A stretch of 64,000 nt of DNA, taken from NCBI RefSeq assembly GCF_008704855.1, contig NZ_CP023691.1, forward strand, positions 5,270,001 to 5,334,000. Direction: 5' to 3'. Under the pieces are notes generated by a model. It saw only the letters and a program-made list of their open reading frames with translations, was not told where the DNA came from and did no database searches. Shown here in pieces: positions 42,248-51,168 of the stretch; the stretch's first letter is position 1, and every line of letters starts with the position of its first letter. This stretch comes from Streptomyces platensis. GTDB lineage: Bacteria; Actinomycetota; Actinomycetes; Streptomycetales; Streptomycetaceae. The translations under genes and the position numbers were made by a program.

Positions 42248-43561
42248 TCAGTCCCGGGTGCGGGTGAAGTCGCCGCGCTGGACCCGCCCGGCGAGGGAGT
42301 CGTCGGCGCCGCTCAGCAGGGAGCCGTAGCCGGTGGCCGCCCAGAGGCTGGCCTCGGCGGGGACCTCGAAGTACGGCACCGGGCGGCCGTCTTGCCGGTC
42401 GGTCAGCACCTCCGGGGCACGCCGGGTGCGGATCGCGCGCAGACAGGTCTCGCAGGCGGCCACCCGCAGTTGCTCGCGCCGGCCCAGCGGCCGCCAGGGT
42501 ATGCGGCGGACGGCCGGGCCGTGCAGGGGATGGAAGAAGCACAGCGGGAGCGCCTCCGCGGCCCCGGAGAGGGCCGCCCGGCCCTCGGCGACCAGCGCGA
42601 AGACCCCTGCCAGATCCGGGACTCCCCGCGCCCGGTCCAGGACCGTGCCGGCCGCGGCATACGCGTCGAGTGCCCGCTCGACCGCTGCCGGGGCGCCCTG
42701 TGCGGTGCGCGCCTCCTCGCCCAGCCGGACGACCTCCTCGGCCGCCCGGTCCCGCAGCCCCGCCTCGTCCGCCTGCCGGGCGGCGGCGAAGACCGAGCGC
42801 GGCAGCGCGAACGGCGTCGAGAGGTCCCGCAGCCGCGACCGGCGCCGCAGCAACAGCCCCACCGCGGCCAGCAACAGCACCGGCCCGACGGCGAGGGACA
42901 GGAGCCGCACGAGAGGGGAGCCGCGCCCGGACGCGGCCTTCGCGCCCGCGCCGTCCGCCGTGGTCCGCGTCGGCGCCGGTGCACCGAGATCGGCGGTGGC
43001 CCGCTCGTACACCGCATCGCCGTTGCCGGCCTCGATGATGTCGATCGCGCGGGCGACCCGCTTCGCCGGGCCCGCGCCCTTCATGTCCTTCTGGAAGAAG
43101 ACCGCGGCCGCGGCGTGGAACGACTGATGCGCGTCCGAGGGCCATTCGCGGGCGGAGATGTCCCCGGGCTGTTCCCCGAGGGTGATGAGGATGGCCGGGC
43201 CGCCGCCCATCCGGTCATGGACCACCTCGGCGAGCTGCTCCGGCTTGCCGCCCCAGCTGTCGCCCTCCACCAGCGGCACCAGCGCGACCCGGATCGGCAG
43301 ATGGGTCCGCCGGATCCGCGCGGCCAGCTCCCGCTGCTGTTCCGCGTCGACGGCCGAGGCGAGGGACGGGTCGACATGGACGGGGGAGCGGCGCAGCGCG
43401 TCGGCGATCTTCTGCCCCGGGCTCTCGGCGGCCGCGGCGGGCGGTGCGGTGCAGCACAGCAGCGCGACGGACGCGACGGCGACGGCGAGGGCCCTGCGCA
43501 GTCGCTGGGAGGTGGCGGCGGCCCGCTGCGGGCCTGCGGGGTGGAGGAGGTCAGTGCACAC
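42248..43561 (-). CDS. Exported TPM-like membrane protein with C-terminal Cys/His motif
   Basis: 437 residues. Signal peptide near 15-45 (LRRALAVAVASVALLCCTAP), one TPM-like extracellular domain (about 45-190: ALRRSPVHVDPSLASAVD; LPIRVALVPLVEGDSW; QLAEVVHDRMGGGPAILITL), a transmembrane span near 220-240, and a cytoplasmic part containing CFFHPLHGPAVRRIP and CETC. The same domain order occurs in the upstream gene, which it overlaps by 11 bases, so the pair is co-translated. The Cys/His pattern may bind zinc. GTG 43561 is the only early start. Confidence 0.78.
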   Translation of the reverse strand: MCTDLLHPAGPQRAAATSQRLRRALAVAVASVALLCCTAPPAAAAESPGQKIADALRRSPVHVDPSLASAVDAEQQRELAARIRRTHLPIRVALVPLVEGDSWGGKPEQLAEVVHDRMGGGPAILITLGEQPGDISAREWPSDAHQSFHAAAAVFFQKDMKGAGPAKRVARAIDIIEAGNGDAVYERATADLGAPAPTRTTADGAGAKAASGRGSPLVRLLSLAVGPVLLLAAVGLLLRRRSRLRDLSTPFALPRSVFAAARQADEAGLRDRAAEEVVRLGEEARTAQGAPAAVERALDAYAAAGTVLDRARGVPDLAGVFALVAEGRAALSGAAEALPLCFFHPLHGPAVRRIPWRPLGRREQLRVAACETCLRAIRTRRAPEVLTDRQDGRPVPYFEVPAEASLWAATGYGSLLSGADDSLAGRVQRGDFTRTRD

Positions 43562-45692
43562 CGAAGTACTCCCGTACATCGCGGGTGAGTTGATCGATTC
43601 CGACGCCGTCGCCGAGCGCGGCCAGTGGTCCGGGCAGAGTGCCGTACGGGACGTATCCGCCGCGTCCGCCGCTCCCCGAGGAGCGCAGCCGCAGCACCGG
43701 GCCGGGCGTCACCCGGCACGCCTCGCACACCGGCAGCGACCGCGCCGGGCCTCCGTCGGCGGGCCGGGTCGTCGCGCGTCGGCGGGCCGCGCCGTGCAAC
43801 GGGTTGCGGTGGCAGACCTGCCGCGCGGCGGCCGGTTCCCCGAGCGCGGTTCGTCCGGCGCGGGCCAGCACCACGGCACAGGCGAGGCCGACGGGGCCGG
43901 CGTCGGCGTCGATCCGGCCGTCGCTGTCGCCGTCGATCAGCAGCGCCGCGGCGTCCAGGCACTCCCAGGCCCGGCGCCGGGCCTCCTCGGGCGGCGCGGC
44001 CGAAGACTCCAACGCGGCGGTGAGGGCGTCGAGATCCTGCCGGGCGGTGCGCCGCAGCCAGGCCAGAGTGGGCCGGTCCGGCGCCGCGGGTGCCGCGGCG
44101 CCGCCCGCTCCCGGGGCCGCCGGCCTCCTGCGCCGGACCAGCCGGCGGACGACGGCTCGGGCCGCCGCCACCAGCCCGAAGACCAGACCTGCGGCGAACG
44201 TGCCGATCACCATGCCGGGTTCGAAGTCCCCGGTGAACAGACCGGGCAGCGCCTTCTCCTCGACCGGGTCGTCGGCGGGCGGCGGCTCGTAGGGCCTGCC
44301 GCCCGTCTTGGCCCGCGGGGCCTTGTCGACATACGTGAGCAGCTCGTCGAGATGACGGCCCAGCTGCTCCTCGGCGGGCCCGGTGTAGGTGAGGTCGCGC
44401 GGGCGGTCGACGAGATAGCTGTCATCGACGCGGGGGCTGTAGTTGACGAGTTCGATGCCGCCGGTCGATGGGTCGGCGAACACCATCAGGGCATCGCGGC
44501 GCAGCCGGTCGTGCACCTGCTTGGCCAGCAGTTCCGTGCTGCCCCCGGACTCGTCGTCCGGCGGGGTGGGCAGGGCGGCGATCACCACCGGAACGTCCAG
44601 CTCCCGCAGCCGCTTACGGAGCCGGTCGCGCTCGGCGCCGTCCAGCGTGGACCGGCTTTCCGGGTCGAGGTAGAGCGGGTCGCGGCGCAGCCCGGCGGAC
44701 ACCCGGTCGATCCGGGCCCGCATATCGGCGGCCGTGGGACGGGAGCCGTCGCCACTGGTCGTGTCGTCGAAGACCTGGGACGCGGTGAAGGCGATCAGCC
44801 CGCTCAGCACGGCGGCTCCCGCCATCAGGGGCAGCAGCCGCGCACGGGGGAACGGTCCGGGGCCGGCGACCGGCCGCTGCCGGGCGCTCCCCGCCGCCTT
44901 GCCGGTCTTCTTGCCCCCGCCGGTCTTCTTGCCGCCGCCCTGGGCACCACCGCGCGCACCGCGCGCCGTCGGTACGCGCACCCCTCCGCCCGCCGCCGCG
45001 GCCCGCCGCACCCGGCGCCGCTGGAGGGCATGGACCGTCACCAGCAGCACGGACAACGGAATGCCGAGAACGGCGATGCCGGTCACAAAGCTCTGGTTCT
45101 CGCGCTCGGTGGTGTCGGTGTGCAGACCGGGACCGTCGTCCAGCCCCTCGTCCTCGTGTGCGGCGCGGGCCTCCTCGGCGCGCTGATGCGCCTGCCCGGA
45201 GGTGACCACCTCGACGAAGTGCCGGAACACCTCGCGGGGAGTGGCGTCGTACGGCATCGCGTACACCGATTCGGAGACGGCGTCCGCCGTGCCGGGCAGG
45301 TCCACGCCATAGGTCTGCGCCGCCTCCAGGCCCGAGTCGCTCAGGGCGACATACAGGCCCCGGCGCCCCAGCCGGTCATGGACACCGGCGAGCAGGCCGT
45401 CCGCGTCGGCGCCGTAGGAGGACTGCGGCAGGACCATCACGTACGTCGGCACGCCCAGCCGCCGGGCCTCGCGGGCGAAGGCGGGCGCGGTCGAGCGGGG
45501 GACCTCGCGCGGGATCTGGTCACTGACATGGACCGGGCTCTCGCGGAGCTGCGCGGCGAGGTATGCGTACTGCGTCGGGTCGCCGGGCGCGTGCGGGCCG
45601 GCCGGCGCCGCCTGCACCGCCCCGGCGCAGAACAGCACCGCCAACCAGCCCGTCACCAGCACCCATCCGGTGCGCCGCACCGCCCCCACCAC
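43551..45692 (-). CDS. Large TPM-like membrane protein with two extracellular repeats
   Basis: 713 residues. Signal peptide 1-28, first TPM-like repeat (LRESPVHVSDQIPREVPRST to VHDRLGRRGLYVALSDSG), a span near 205-225, a Lys/Gly-rich linker, a second span, a second repeat (LRRDPLYLDPESRSTLDGAE to VHDRLRRDALMVFADPSTGG), a further span, then a cytoplasmic tail with CHRNPLHGAARRR and CEAC. Both repeats and the tail match the downstream protein, so the pair contains three copies of the domain. It starts with consecutive GTG codons at 45692/45689. Function unknown. Confidence 0.8.
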   Translation of the reverse strand: MVGAVRRTGWVLVTGWLAVLFCAGAVQAAPAGPHAPGDPTQYAYLAAQLRESPVHVSDQIPREVPRSTAPAFAREARRLGVPTYVMVLPQSSYGADADGLLAGVHDRLGRRGLYVALSDSGLEAAQTYGVDLPGTADAVSESVYAMPYDATPREVFRHFVEVVTSGQAHQRAEEARAAHEDEGLDDGPGLHTDTTERENQSFVTGIAVLGIPLSVLLVTVHALQRRRVRRAAAAGGGVRVPTARGARGGAQGGGKKTGGGKKTGKAAGSARQRPVAGPGPFPRARLLPLMAGAAVLSGLIAFTASQVFDDTTSGDGSRPTAADMRARIDRVSAGLRRDPLYLDPESRSTLDGAERDRLRKRLRELDVPVVIAALPTPPDDESGGSTELLAKQVHDRLRRDALMVFADPSTGGIELVNYSPRVDDSYLVDRPRDLTYTGPAEEQLGRHLDELLTYVDKAPRAKTGGRPYEPPPADDPVEEKALPGLFTGDFEPGMVIGTFAAGLVFGLVAAARAVVRRLVRRRRPAAPGAGGAAAPAAPDRPTLAWLRRTARQDLDALTAALESSAAPPEEARRRAWECLDAAALLIDGDSDGRIDADAGPVGLACAVVLARAGRTALGEPAAARQVCHRNPLHGAARRRATTRPADGGPARSLPVCEACRVTPGPVLRLRSSGSGGRGGYVPYGTLPGPLAALGDGVGIDQLTRDVREYFGVH

Positions 45693-45794
45693 CCCTCGTC
45701 CAGGTCGTGGATGACGCTACCGCCACCGCGCGCCGGCCGGTTCGGCCTGTGGATAACTCCCCGGCGAGGCCACCGCCGCCCGGCCGGCGCGCGC

Positions 45795-47432
45795 TCAGCC
45801 CTTGCTGACGGCCGCCAGAATCTCCGGCAACCGCCGGGCGGCCCGCGGCGCCATCACCCGCAGCCCCAGCTCCGCGATGCCCACGCCGTAGACCGCACCG
45901 ACCGGCAGCAGCACCCACAACAGGTGGTGCAGACCGGCGACATGGAGCCAGATCGTCAGCGCCAGCAGCGGTGCGCACAGCACGGCACCCACCACGACCC
46001 CGCCGAAGAGGCTGAACCAGGCGATCGCGCCCTGTCCCGGCGCGACGTTCTTGGTGCCCTCCGAGGGGATCGAGTACGGGAAGAACACCGACGACAGCGC
46101 CCCGGTGGCCAGCAGCGCGCCCAGCACCGCCAGCGAGAGTCCGTACACCTCCAGGAAGGCCGACCAAGGCCCGATGAGCGCCGCGCTGCCGACGACGACC
46201 AGCGTGACGTACGGGATGGCCACCAGCGCCAGCGCCAGCGCGCGGGCCCGCAGCTCCTGGTAGGCGTCGCGCGGGGTCGAGATCGTCGAGGCGACCATCC
46301 AGAACGCCGAGGTGTCCTGCCCGAACTGGTTGTACATCTGCATGCCGAGCAGCGTGGCGGCCGAGAACGCGGTGTAGATGCTGCCGTTGCCCTGGAGGGA
46401 CGAGATGACCGGCACCAGCAGTCCGGCACCGAGCGCGGTCGACCACGCCATCTTCGACTTCGGGTCGCGCCAGCCGTAGCGCAGCGTACGGAGGATGACC
46501 GTGCCGGTGCGCCCGCGCGACAGCAGCCGCGCCAGGCCCCGCTCCCCGCCGTCGGCCCGCCGTGCGCTGTCCTTCTCCACCGCCTGGAGGGTGGAGGAGT
46601 CCGGGGACGTCATCAGGGTGGTCAGGGTGCGCTGCCACCACCACAGCAGCAGGACCAGCGCCAGCACCGTCAGCCCAAGGCCGGTCAGCGCCCGCCCGTA
46701 TGCCCCGTGTCCGGCGTCGTCGACGGCGGCCACCGCCGAGACCGGCGGCACCCAGCGCAGGATGTCGCCCAGCGGCTCCAGTACGGCCAGACCGTCCGGC
46801 CGCCCCAGTTTCTGGGCGGCGATGTTGACGCCCTGGCCACCGAGGGCGATGAACAGGCCGCTCAGCACGGCGAGATCGCGGCCCCGCCGGCTGGTCAGCA
46901 GCCGTACCGAGGCGGTGGCGACGGCCCGCGCCAGCGACACACACACCAGCACCACCAGGACCACGGCCACCACGCCGACGGCCGCGGCGGCCGCCCCGTC
47001 GGCGACCGCGATCACCGAACCGGTCACCAGCGCGAGGGTGACGACCGGGCCGATGCCCACGAGCGAGGTCACCAGCAGCGAGACGATCAGCGGCCGCGGC
47101 CGCAGCGGCAGCATGACCAGCCGGGTCGGATCGAGGGTCTCGTCACTCGCCGGGAAGAACAGCGGCATCGCCGCCCAGCCCAGGGTGAGCATCCCGGTCA
47201 GCAGCACGACCAGCGCGCCGACATGGGCGTTGCCGCGCAGCGCGATCAGCCCCGTCACCACACCCGCGGCGAACAGCAGGCCCACCAGGACGGAGGAGAC
47301 ATACGCCAGCGTGCGCCCGGTCGACTGGCGCAGCCCGTTGCGCAGCAGCGTCAGCTTCAGCCGCACGAAGACGGCGGTCAGGGACGGCGCGGCGGCCGGT
47401 CGTACGGGCGCCGCGGCGGATTCGGTGCTCAT
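45795..47432 (-). CDS. ABC-2-type exporter permease
   Basis: 545 residues with about twelve hydrophobic spans (for example YVSSVLVGLLFAAGVVTGLI; LVSLARAVATASVRLLTSR-like region; AVLGALLATGALSSVFFPY). There is no ATPase domain; its partner is encoded just upstream with a four-base overlap (ATGA, 47429-47432). It is on the same strand as the TPM-like genes downstream and may be transcribed with them. Substrate unknown. Confidence 0.88.
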   Translation of the reverse strand: MSTESAAAPVRPAAAPSLTAVFVRLKLTLLRNGLRQSTGRTLAYVSSVLVGLLFAAGVVTGLIALRGNAHVGALVVLLTGMLTLGWAAMPLFFPASDETLDPTRLVMLPLRPRPLIVSLLVTSLVGIGPVVTLALVTGSVIAVADGAAAAAVGVVAVVLVVLVCVSLARAVATASVRLLTSRRGRDLAVLSGLFIALGGQGVNIAAQKLGRPDGLAVLEPLGDILRWVPPVSAVAAVDDAGHGAYGRALTGLGLTVLALVLLLWWWQRTLTTLMTSPDSSTLQAVEKDSARRADGGERGLARLLSRGRTGTVILRTLRYGWRDPKSKMAWSTALGAGLLVPVISSLQGNGSIYTAFSAATLLGMQMYNQFGQDTSAFWMVASTISTPRDAYQELRARALALALVAIPYVTLVVVGSAALIGPWSAFLEVYGLSLAVLGALLATGALSSVFFPYSIPSEGTKNVAPGQGAIAWFSLFGGVVVGAVLCAPLLALTIWLHVAGLHHLLWVLLPVGAVYGVGIAELGLRVMAPRAARRLPEILAAVSKG

Positions 47433-48313
47433 CGGGCGCCGCCACCGCCCAGCCAGTCCAGGTTCGCTCCCGCGCCCCGGTCACCCGCGCCGACGAGTTC
47501 GAGGAACGCGTCCTGGAGGGAGGGCGCCGCGCCGCGCACCTCCGCGAGCGGGCCGTCCGCCCTGATCTGCCCGGCAGCGATCACCGCGACCCAGTCACAG
47601 AGCGACTCGACCAGCTCCATCACATGGCTGGAGAAGATCACCGTCGCACCGGAGGTGGTGTAGCGCTCCAGTACGCCGCGGATGGTCTGCGCCGACACCG
47701 GGTCGACGCCTTCGAAGGGCTCGTCGAGGAAGAGGACCTCGGGGTTGTGCAGCAGCGCCGCGGCCAGCCCGATCTTCTTGCGCATACCGGTGGAGTAGTC
47801 CACCACCAGCTTGTGCTGCGAGCCGGCCAGATCGAGCACGTCCAGCAGCTGAGCGGCCCGCTTGTCGACCTCGTCGCCCGGCAGTCCGCGCAACCGCCCT
47901 ATGTAGCCGAGGAGTTCGCGGCCCGACAGCCGCTCGAAGAGCCGCAGCCCCTCGGGCAGCACCCCGATCCGGGACTTGACGGACACCGGGTCCTGCCAGA
48001 CGTCGTGTCCGACGATCTCGACCACCCCGGCGTCCGGCCGCAGCAGGCCCGTCACCATGGAGAGGGTGGTGGTCTTGCCCGCGCCGTTGGGGCCGACCAG
48101 TCCGATGAAGCGGCCGGCGGGCAGCGTCAGATCGATGCCGTTGACGGCGATCTGCTCGCCGAACTTCTTCCACAGGCCCTGGATGCGGACGGCGGGCGGA
48201 CCGGCCGCACCGCCCCCGGGGGCCGCGGCCGGCCCGTCCGGAGAAGTGGCCGTGGTGCGCTGCGGTGGTGCCGCTGCGCCCCGCTCCTCGATGTGTTCCG
48301 GCTCGTTCGCCAC
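47429..48313 (-). CDS. ABC exporter ATP-binding protein
   Basis: 294 residues from GTG 48313. Walker [13 protein letters not shown], signature YSTGMRKKIGLAAAL (a degenerate STGM form of LSGGQ), Walker [14 protein letters not shown], and H-loop SSHVMELVE are all present. The N-terminal 35 residues are Pro/Ala-rich. It overlaps the permease gene and forms one exporter with it. Confidence 0.9.
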   Translation of the reverse strand: MANEPEHIEERGAAAPPQRTTATSPDGPAAAPGGGAAGPPAVRIQGLWKKFGEQIAVNGIDLTLPAGRFIGLVGPNGAGKTTTLSMVTGLLRPDAGVVEIVGHDVWQDPVSVKSRIGVLPEGLRLFERLSGRELLGYIGRLRGLPGDEVDKRAAQLLDVLDLAGSQHKLVVDYSTGMRKKIGLAAALLHNPEVLFLDEPFEGVDPVSAQTIRGVLERYTTSGATVIFSSHVMELVESLCDWVAVIAAGQIRADGPLAEVRGAAPSLQDAFLELVGAGDRGAGANLDWLGGGGAR

Positions 48314-48444
48314 CGGTCCTGCCCTTCGACGTCCCCGCAGGGGCCGGTCCCGGCCCCCGTCCGGCATCCCACGATACGGGCGGATTCCGGGTCGGGGCGG
48401 GACTGTGGACAGCCTGGGGACAAGGGGAGCGGACCGGTCCGGGA

Positions 48445-49140
48445 TCAGCGTGCCCGGAGGGCGGCCGCGTCCCGTGCGCAGGCATAGGCGAGCGGGCTGA
48501 TCAGGTCCTCCGCGTCCGGCAGCCAGCGGTTGGCGGGGGTGGGGCGGCGCGCCCACTGCACCATGCCGTGCGCGCCCACCCGGGTCGGCGGTGCGGCGAT
48601 GTACTCGCCCTCGCCGCGGCAGATCAGATCGAGCGCGGCCGGCGCCCAGCCCAGGGTGCGTACGAGGGCGGGCACCTTCACCGAGGCGCCGGGGAGCACG
48701 AGGAAGAGCATCCGGCGGGCGGGGGTACGGGTGACCGGGCCGAGGGCCAGTCCCATCCGCTCCATACGGGCCAGCGCCAGACAGCCCGCGGTCTCGGGCA
48801 CGTCGAGCGCCTCGAAGGTCCGGCCCGTGGGCAGCAGGATCGAGGCGTGCGGCTGCTTGCTCCACATCCGGCGGACGGCGGTCGCGCTGCCGCTGGCCTG
48901 TCCGGCCCAGCCGGGTCCGGTGGGGTGCGCGCCGGGTGCGGCGCAGTCGGCGGCGTCGCACGAGCAGCGCGGGGTCTTACCGTCGTGCTCCAGCCATGCG
49001 CCGGGGAACACGTCCCAATGCCGTTCTTCCGCGTAACGCACCGCAGTGTCTATCAGCTGCTCGCCGCGCTGTAGGGGAATGTGCGGGGCTTCTGTGACTC
49101 CGATGGTTTTTTCCACGCTGAGGACAACTTCTGTCGTCAC
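48445..49140 (-). CDS. Stand-alone bifunctional primase/polymerase (prim-pol)-like protein
   Basis: 231 residues from GTG 49140. Prim-pol N-terminal features: ERHWDVFPGAWLEHDGKTPR, then CSCDAADCAAPGAHPTGPGW (Cys/His zinc-like knuckle), SILLPTGRTFEALDVPETAG and GEGEYIAAPPTRVGAHGMVQ. There is no helicase or other domain. The acidic metal motif usually seen as DxD is here D-V-P-E, so catalysis is doubtful. Similar small proteins are widespread in Streptomyces, perhaps regulatory rather than replicative. It faces the NsdA-like gene across a promoter region. Confidence 0.78.
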   Translation of the reverse strand: MTTEVVLSVEKTIGVTEAPHIPLQRGEQLIDTAVRYAEERHWDVFPGAWLEHDGKTPRCSCDAADCAAPGAHPTGPGWAGQASGSATAVRRMWSKQPHASILLPTGRTFEALDVPETAGCLALARMERMGLALGPVTRTPARRMLFLVLPGASVKVPALVRTLGWAPAALDLICRGEGEYIAAPPTRVGAHGMVQWARRPTPANRWLPDAEDLISPLAYACARDAAALRAR

Positions 49141-49566
49141 CAAGGGTTACGGCTCAGGGGTGGACCTCGGGGCGCATCGTTCTCGCACGTGGGGCGCATG
49201 GGTGCACCGGTGGGGGCGCGTATGCGGGCGGGGCCCGAGGAGCGGGTAGCCACCTGCGTGACGGGCGGAGGGACCGCCCGGCGGCAGTCCGCGGTGCACC
49301 CGGGGGGAGCCCGGCACGGCGGCGCCGCGATCTGTGCACGACACCGCGCAGCCTTCCCACCCGTGAACGGCGCTTGGCGTCGAGGAGGCACCGGACCTGG
49401 CGCAAAAGTGCTCAGGACCGAGCATCCTCGGAACAGCGCATATCACAACGATCCCAGCTATCGCGCATATTCAGGATCTCTCGGATATCCGGCATATACC
49501 TGGGGAATCGATCACGGGTAACGGCGTTCGGCGGTGAACGCACAGCGGTACTCAGGGGGTACAAGC
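49141..49566. promoter_or_regulatory. AT-rich divergent promoter region (prim-pol/NsdA-like)
   Basis: 426 bases with no convincing gene. 49441-49505 is the most AT-rich part of its surroundings and contains GCATAT at 49465 and 49492 and the palindrome GGATATCC (49483-49490). AGGGGGT lies 7 bases before the NsdA-like ATG 49567. Confidence 0.5.
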
Positions 49567-50961
49567 ATGGCCGCCAGGCCACTCGTCGCACGGCAGCCCA
49601 ACGAACGGCTCCAGGCGCTGATCCAGGAAGCCGCCTGTTCCAACGCGGGCCTCGCCCGCCGCGTCAACATGTGCGGTGCGGAACACGGCCTCGACCTCCG
49701 TTATGACAAGACCTCCGTGGCCAGATGGCTGCGCGGCCAGCAACCACGGGGCCGCGCCCCGGCCGTCATCGCGGAGGCGCTGGGGCGCAAGCTGGCGCGC
49801 ACGGTCACCATCGACGAGATCGGGATGGCCGACGGCAAGAACCTCGCGTCCGGGGTGGGGTTGCAGTTCTCGCCGACCGTCCTCGGGGCGATCGAGCAGG
49901 TCTGTGAGCTGTGGCGCAGCGATGTCGGCCGGCGCGACTTCCTCAGTGGCTCCACGGTCGCGGCGTCCGCCCTGGTGGAGCCCAGCCGCGACTGGCTGAT
50001 CACCGGGGCGGACACCCAGGTCGCCCGGAACGCCGGTGCCCGGGTCGGGATCTCGGACGTCGAGGCGGTCCGCGCGATGACCACGGCGCTCAGCGAACTC
50101 GACCATCGTTTCGGCGCCGGACATGTCAGGCCGGTCGTCGTGCACTACCTCAACAGCGTGGTCTCCGGGCTGCTGGCCGGTTCGTACCGGGAGTCCGTCG
50201 GCCGCGAACTCTTCGCCGCCGTCGCGCGGTTGACCGAACTGGGCGGCTACATGGCCGTCGACACCGGTCAGCCCGGCCTCGCCCAGCGCTACTACATCCA
50301 GGCGCTGCGGCTGGCCCAGGCGGCCGGTGACCGCGGCTACGGCGGCTATGTCCTCGCCGCGAGCATGAGTCATCTCGCCGCCTCGCTCGGCAATCCACGG
50401 GAGATCGCCCAGCTCGCGCGCGCCGCGCAGGAGGGCGCCCGCGGCCGTGTCACCCCGCGCGCGGAGGCGATGTTCTGCGCCGCGGAGGCGCGCGGACACG
50501 CGCTGATGGGCGACGGGCGGGCCTTCGAGGTGGTGGCGGGCCGGGCGGTCGCCGCCCTGGAGCGCGCCGAGGCGGCTGCCGACGCGGGTGACGATCCGAT
50601 CTGGATCTCCCATTTCGACCCGGCCTACCTGGCCGATGAACTCGCCCACTGCCACCGCGACTTGGGGCAGCCGGGGCCCGCCGCGCAGCGGGCGCAGGAG
50701 GCGCTGGACGGGCATCCGGCCGGCCGGGCCCGGCGCCGGGCCATCGGTCTGCTGCTGCTGGCCGGCGCCCAGGTGCAGCAGCGCGAGGTGGAACAGGCCT
50801 GCCACACGGGCACCCAGGCGGTGGACCTGCTGAGCGGGCTGCGTTCGGACCGTGGCGCGGAGTATCTGGAGGACTTTCAGCTGCGTTTGGAGCCTTATCG
50901 GGACGAACCGGTGGTGCGGGAGTTCAGTGCGCGGCTGGAATTGCGGGCCACGGCGGCGTGA
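49567..50961 (+). CDS. NsdA-like regulator with TPR region
   Basis: 464 residues. The N-terminal segment (RLQALIQEAACSNAGLARRV; YDKTSVARWLRGQQPRG) is XRE-like. The C-terminal region of about 330 residues is a helical TPR-like array (for example GLAQRYYIQALRLAQAAGDR; LADELAHCHRDLGQPGPAAQ). This layout matches NsdA and related negative regulators of Streptomyces differentiation and antibiotic production. ATG 49567 is preferred over GTG 49534. Confidence 0.82.
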   Translation: MAARPLVARQPNERLQALIQEAACSNAGLARRVNMCGAEHGLDLRYDKTSVARWLRGQQPRGRAPAVIAEALGRKLARTVTIDEIGMADGKNLASGVGLQFSPTVLGAIEQVCELWRSDVGRRDFLSGSTVAASALVEPSRDWLITGADTQVARNAGARVGISDVEAVRAMTTALSELDHRFGAGHVRPVVVHYLNSVVSGLLAGSYRESVGRELFAAVARLTELGGYMAVDTGQPGLAQRYYIQALRLAQAAGDRGYGGYVLAASMSHLAASLGNPREIAQLARAAQEGARGRVTPRAEAMFCAAEARGHALMGDGRAFEVVAGRAVAALERAEAAADAGDDPIWISHFDPAYLADELAHCHRDLGQPGPAAQRAQEALDGHPAGRARRRAIGLLLLAGAQVQQREVEQACHTGTQAVDLLSGLRSDRGAEYLEDFQLRLEPYRDEPVVREFSARLELRATAA

Positions 50962-51168
50962 TCAGCGCCTCACCACAGGGGCGACGACTGCTATGTCGTG
51001 TGACGTCGGGTTTTGTCGTGGCGCGACGGAAAGCCCAGGCAGCGGGGCCTGCCCCAGGGTTCCGGGGAGCGGGCAGGGGCGGTGACCAGGCGACGTGGTC
51101 GAACGTTGCTGCGACCCGGTAGCGTGCAGCCGACGATTCCGTAGGTCTGCACGTTGGTAGGAGTCACG

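Noticed and set aside
43158-47663. Open frame of about 1500 codons antisense to the TPM-like and ABC genes
   Set aside because: Low-complexity Arg/Gln/Pro/Gly composition and no motif; artefact of codon bias on the other strand.
49374-49706. Frame upstream of and overlapping the NsdA-like gene
   Set aside because: Overlaps the real start in another frame and is Arg/Ser-rich without homology signs.
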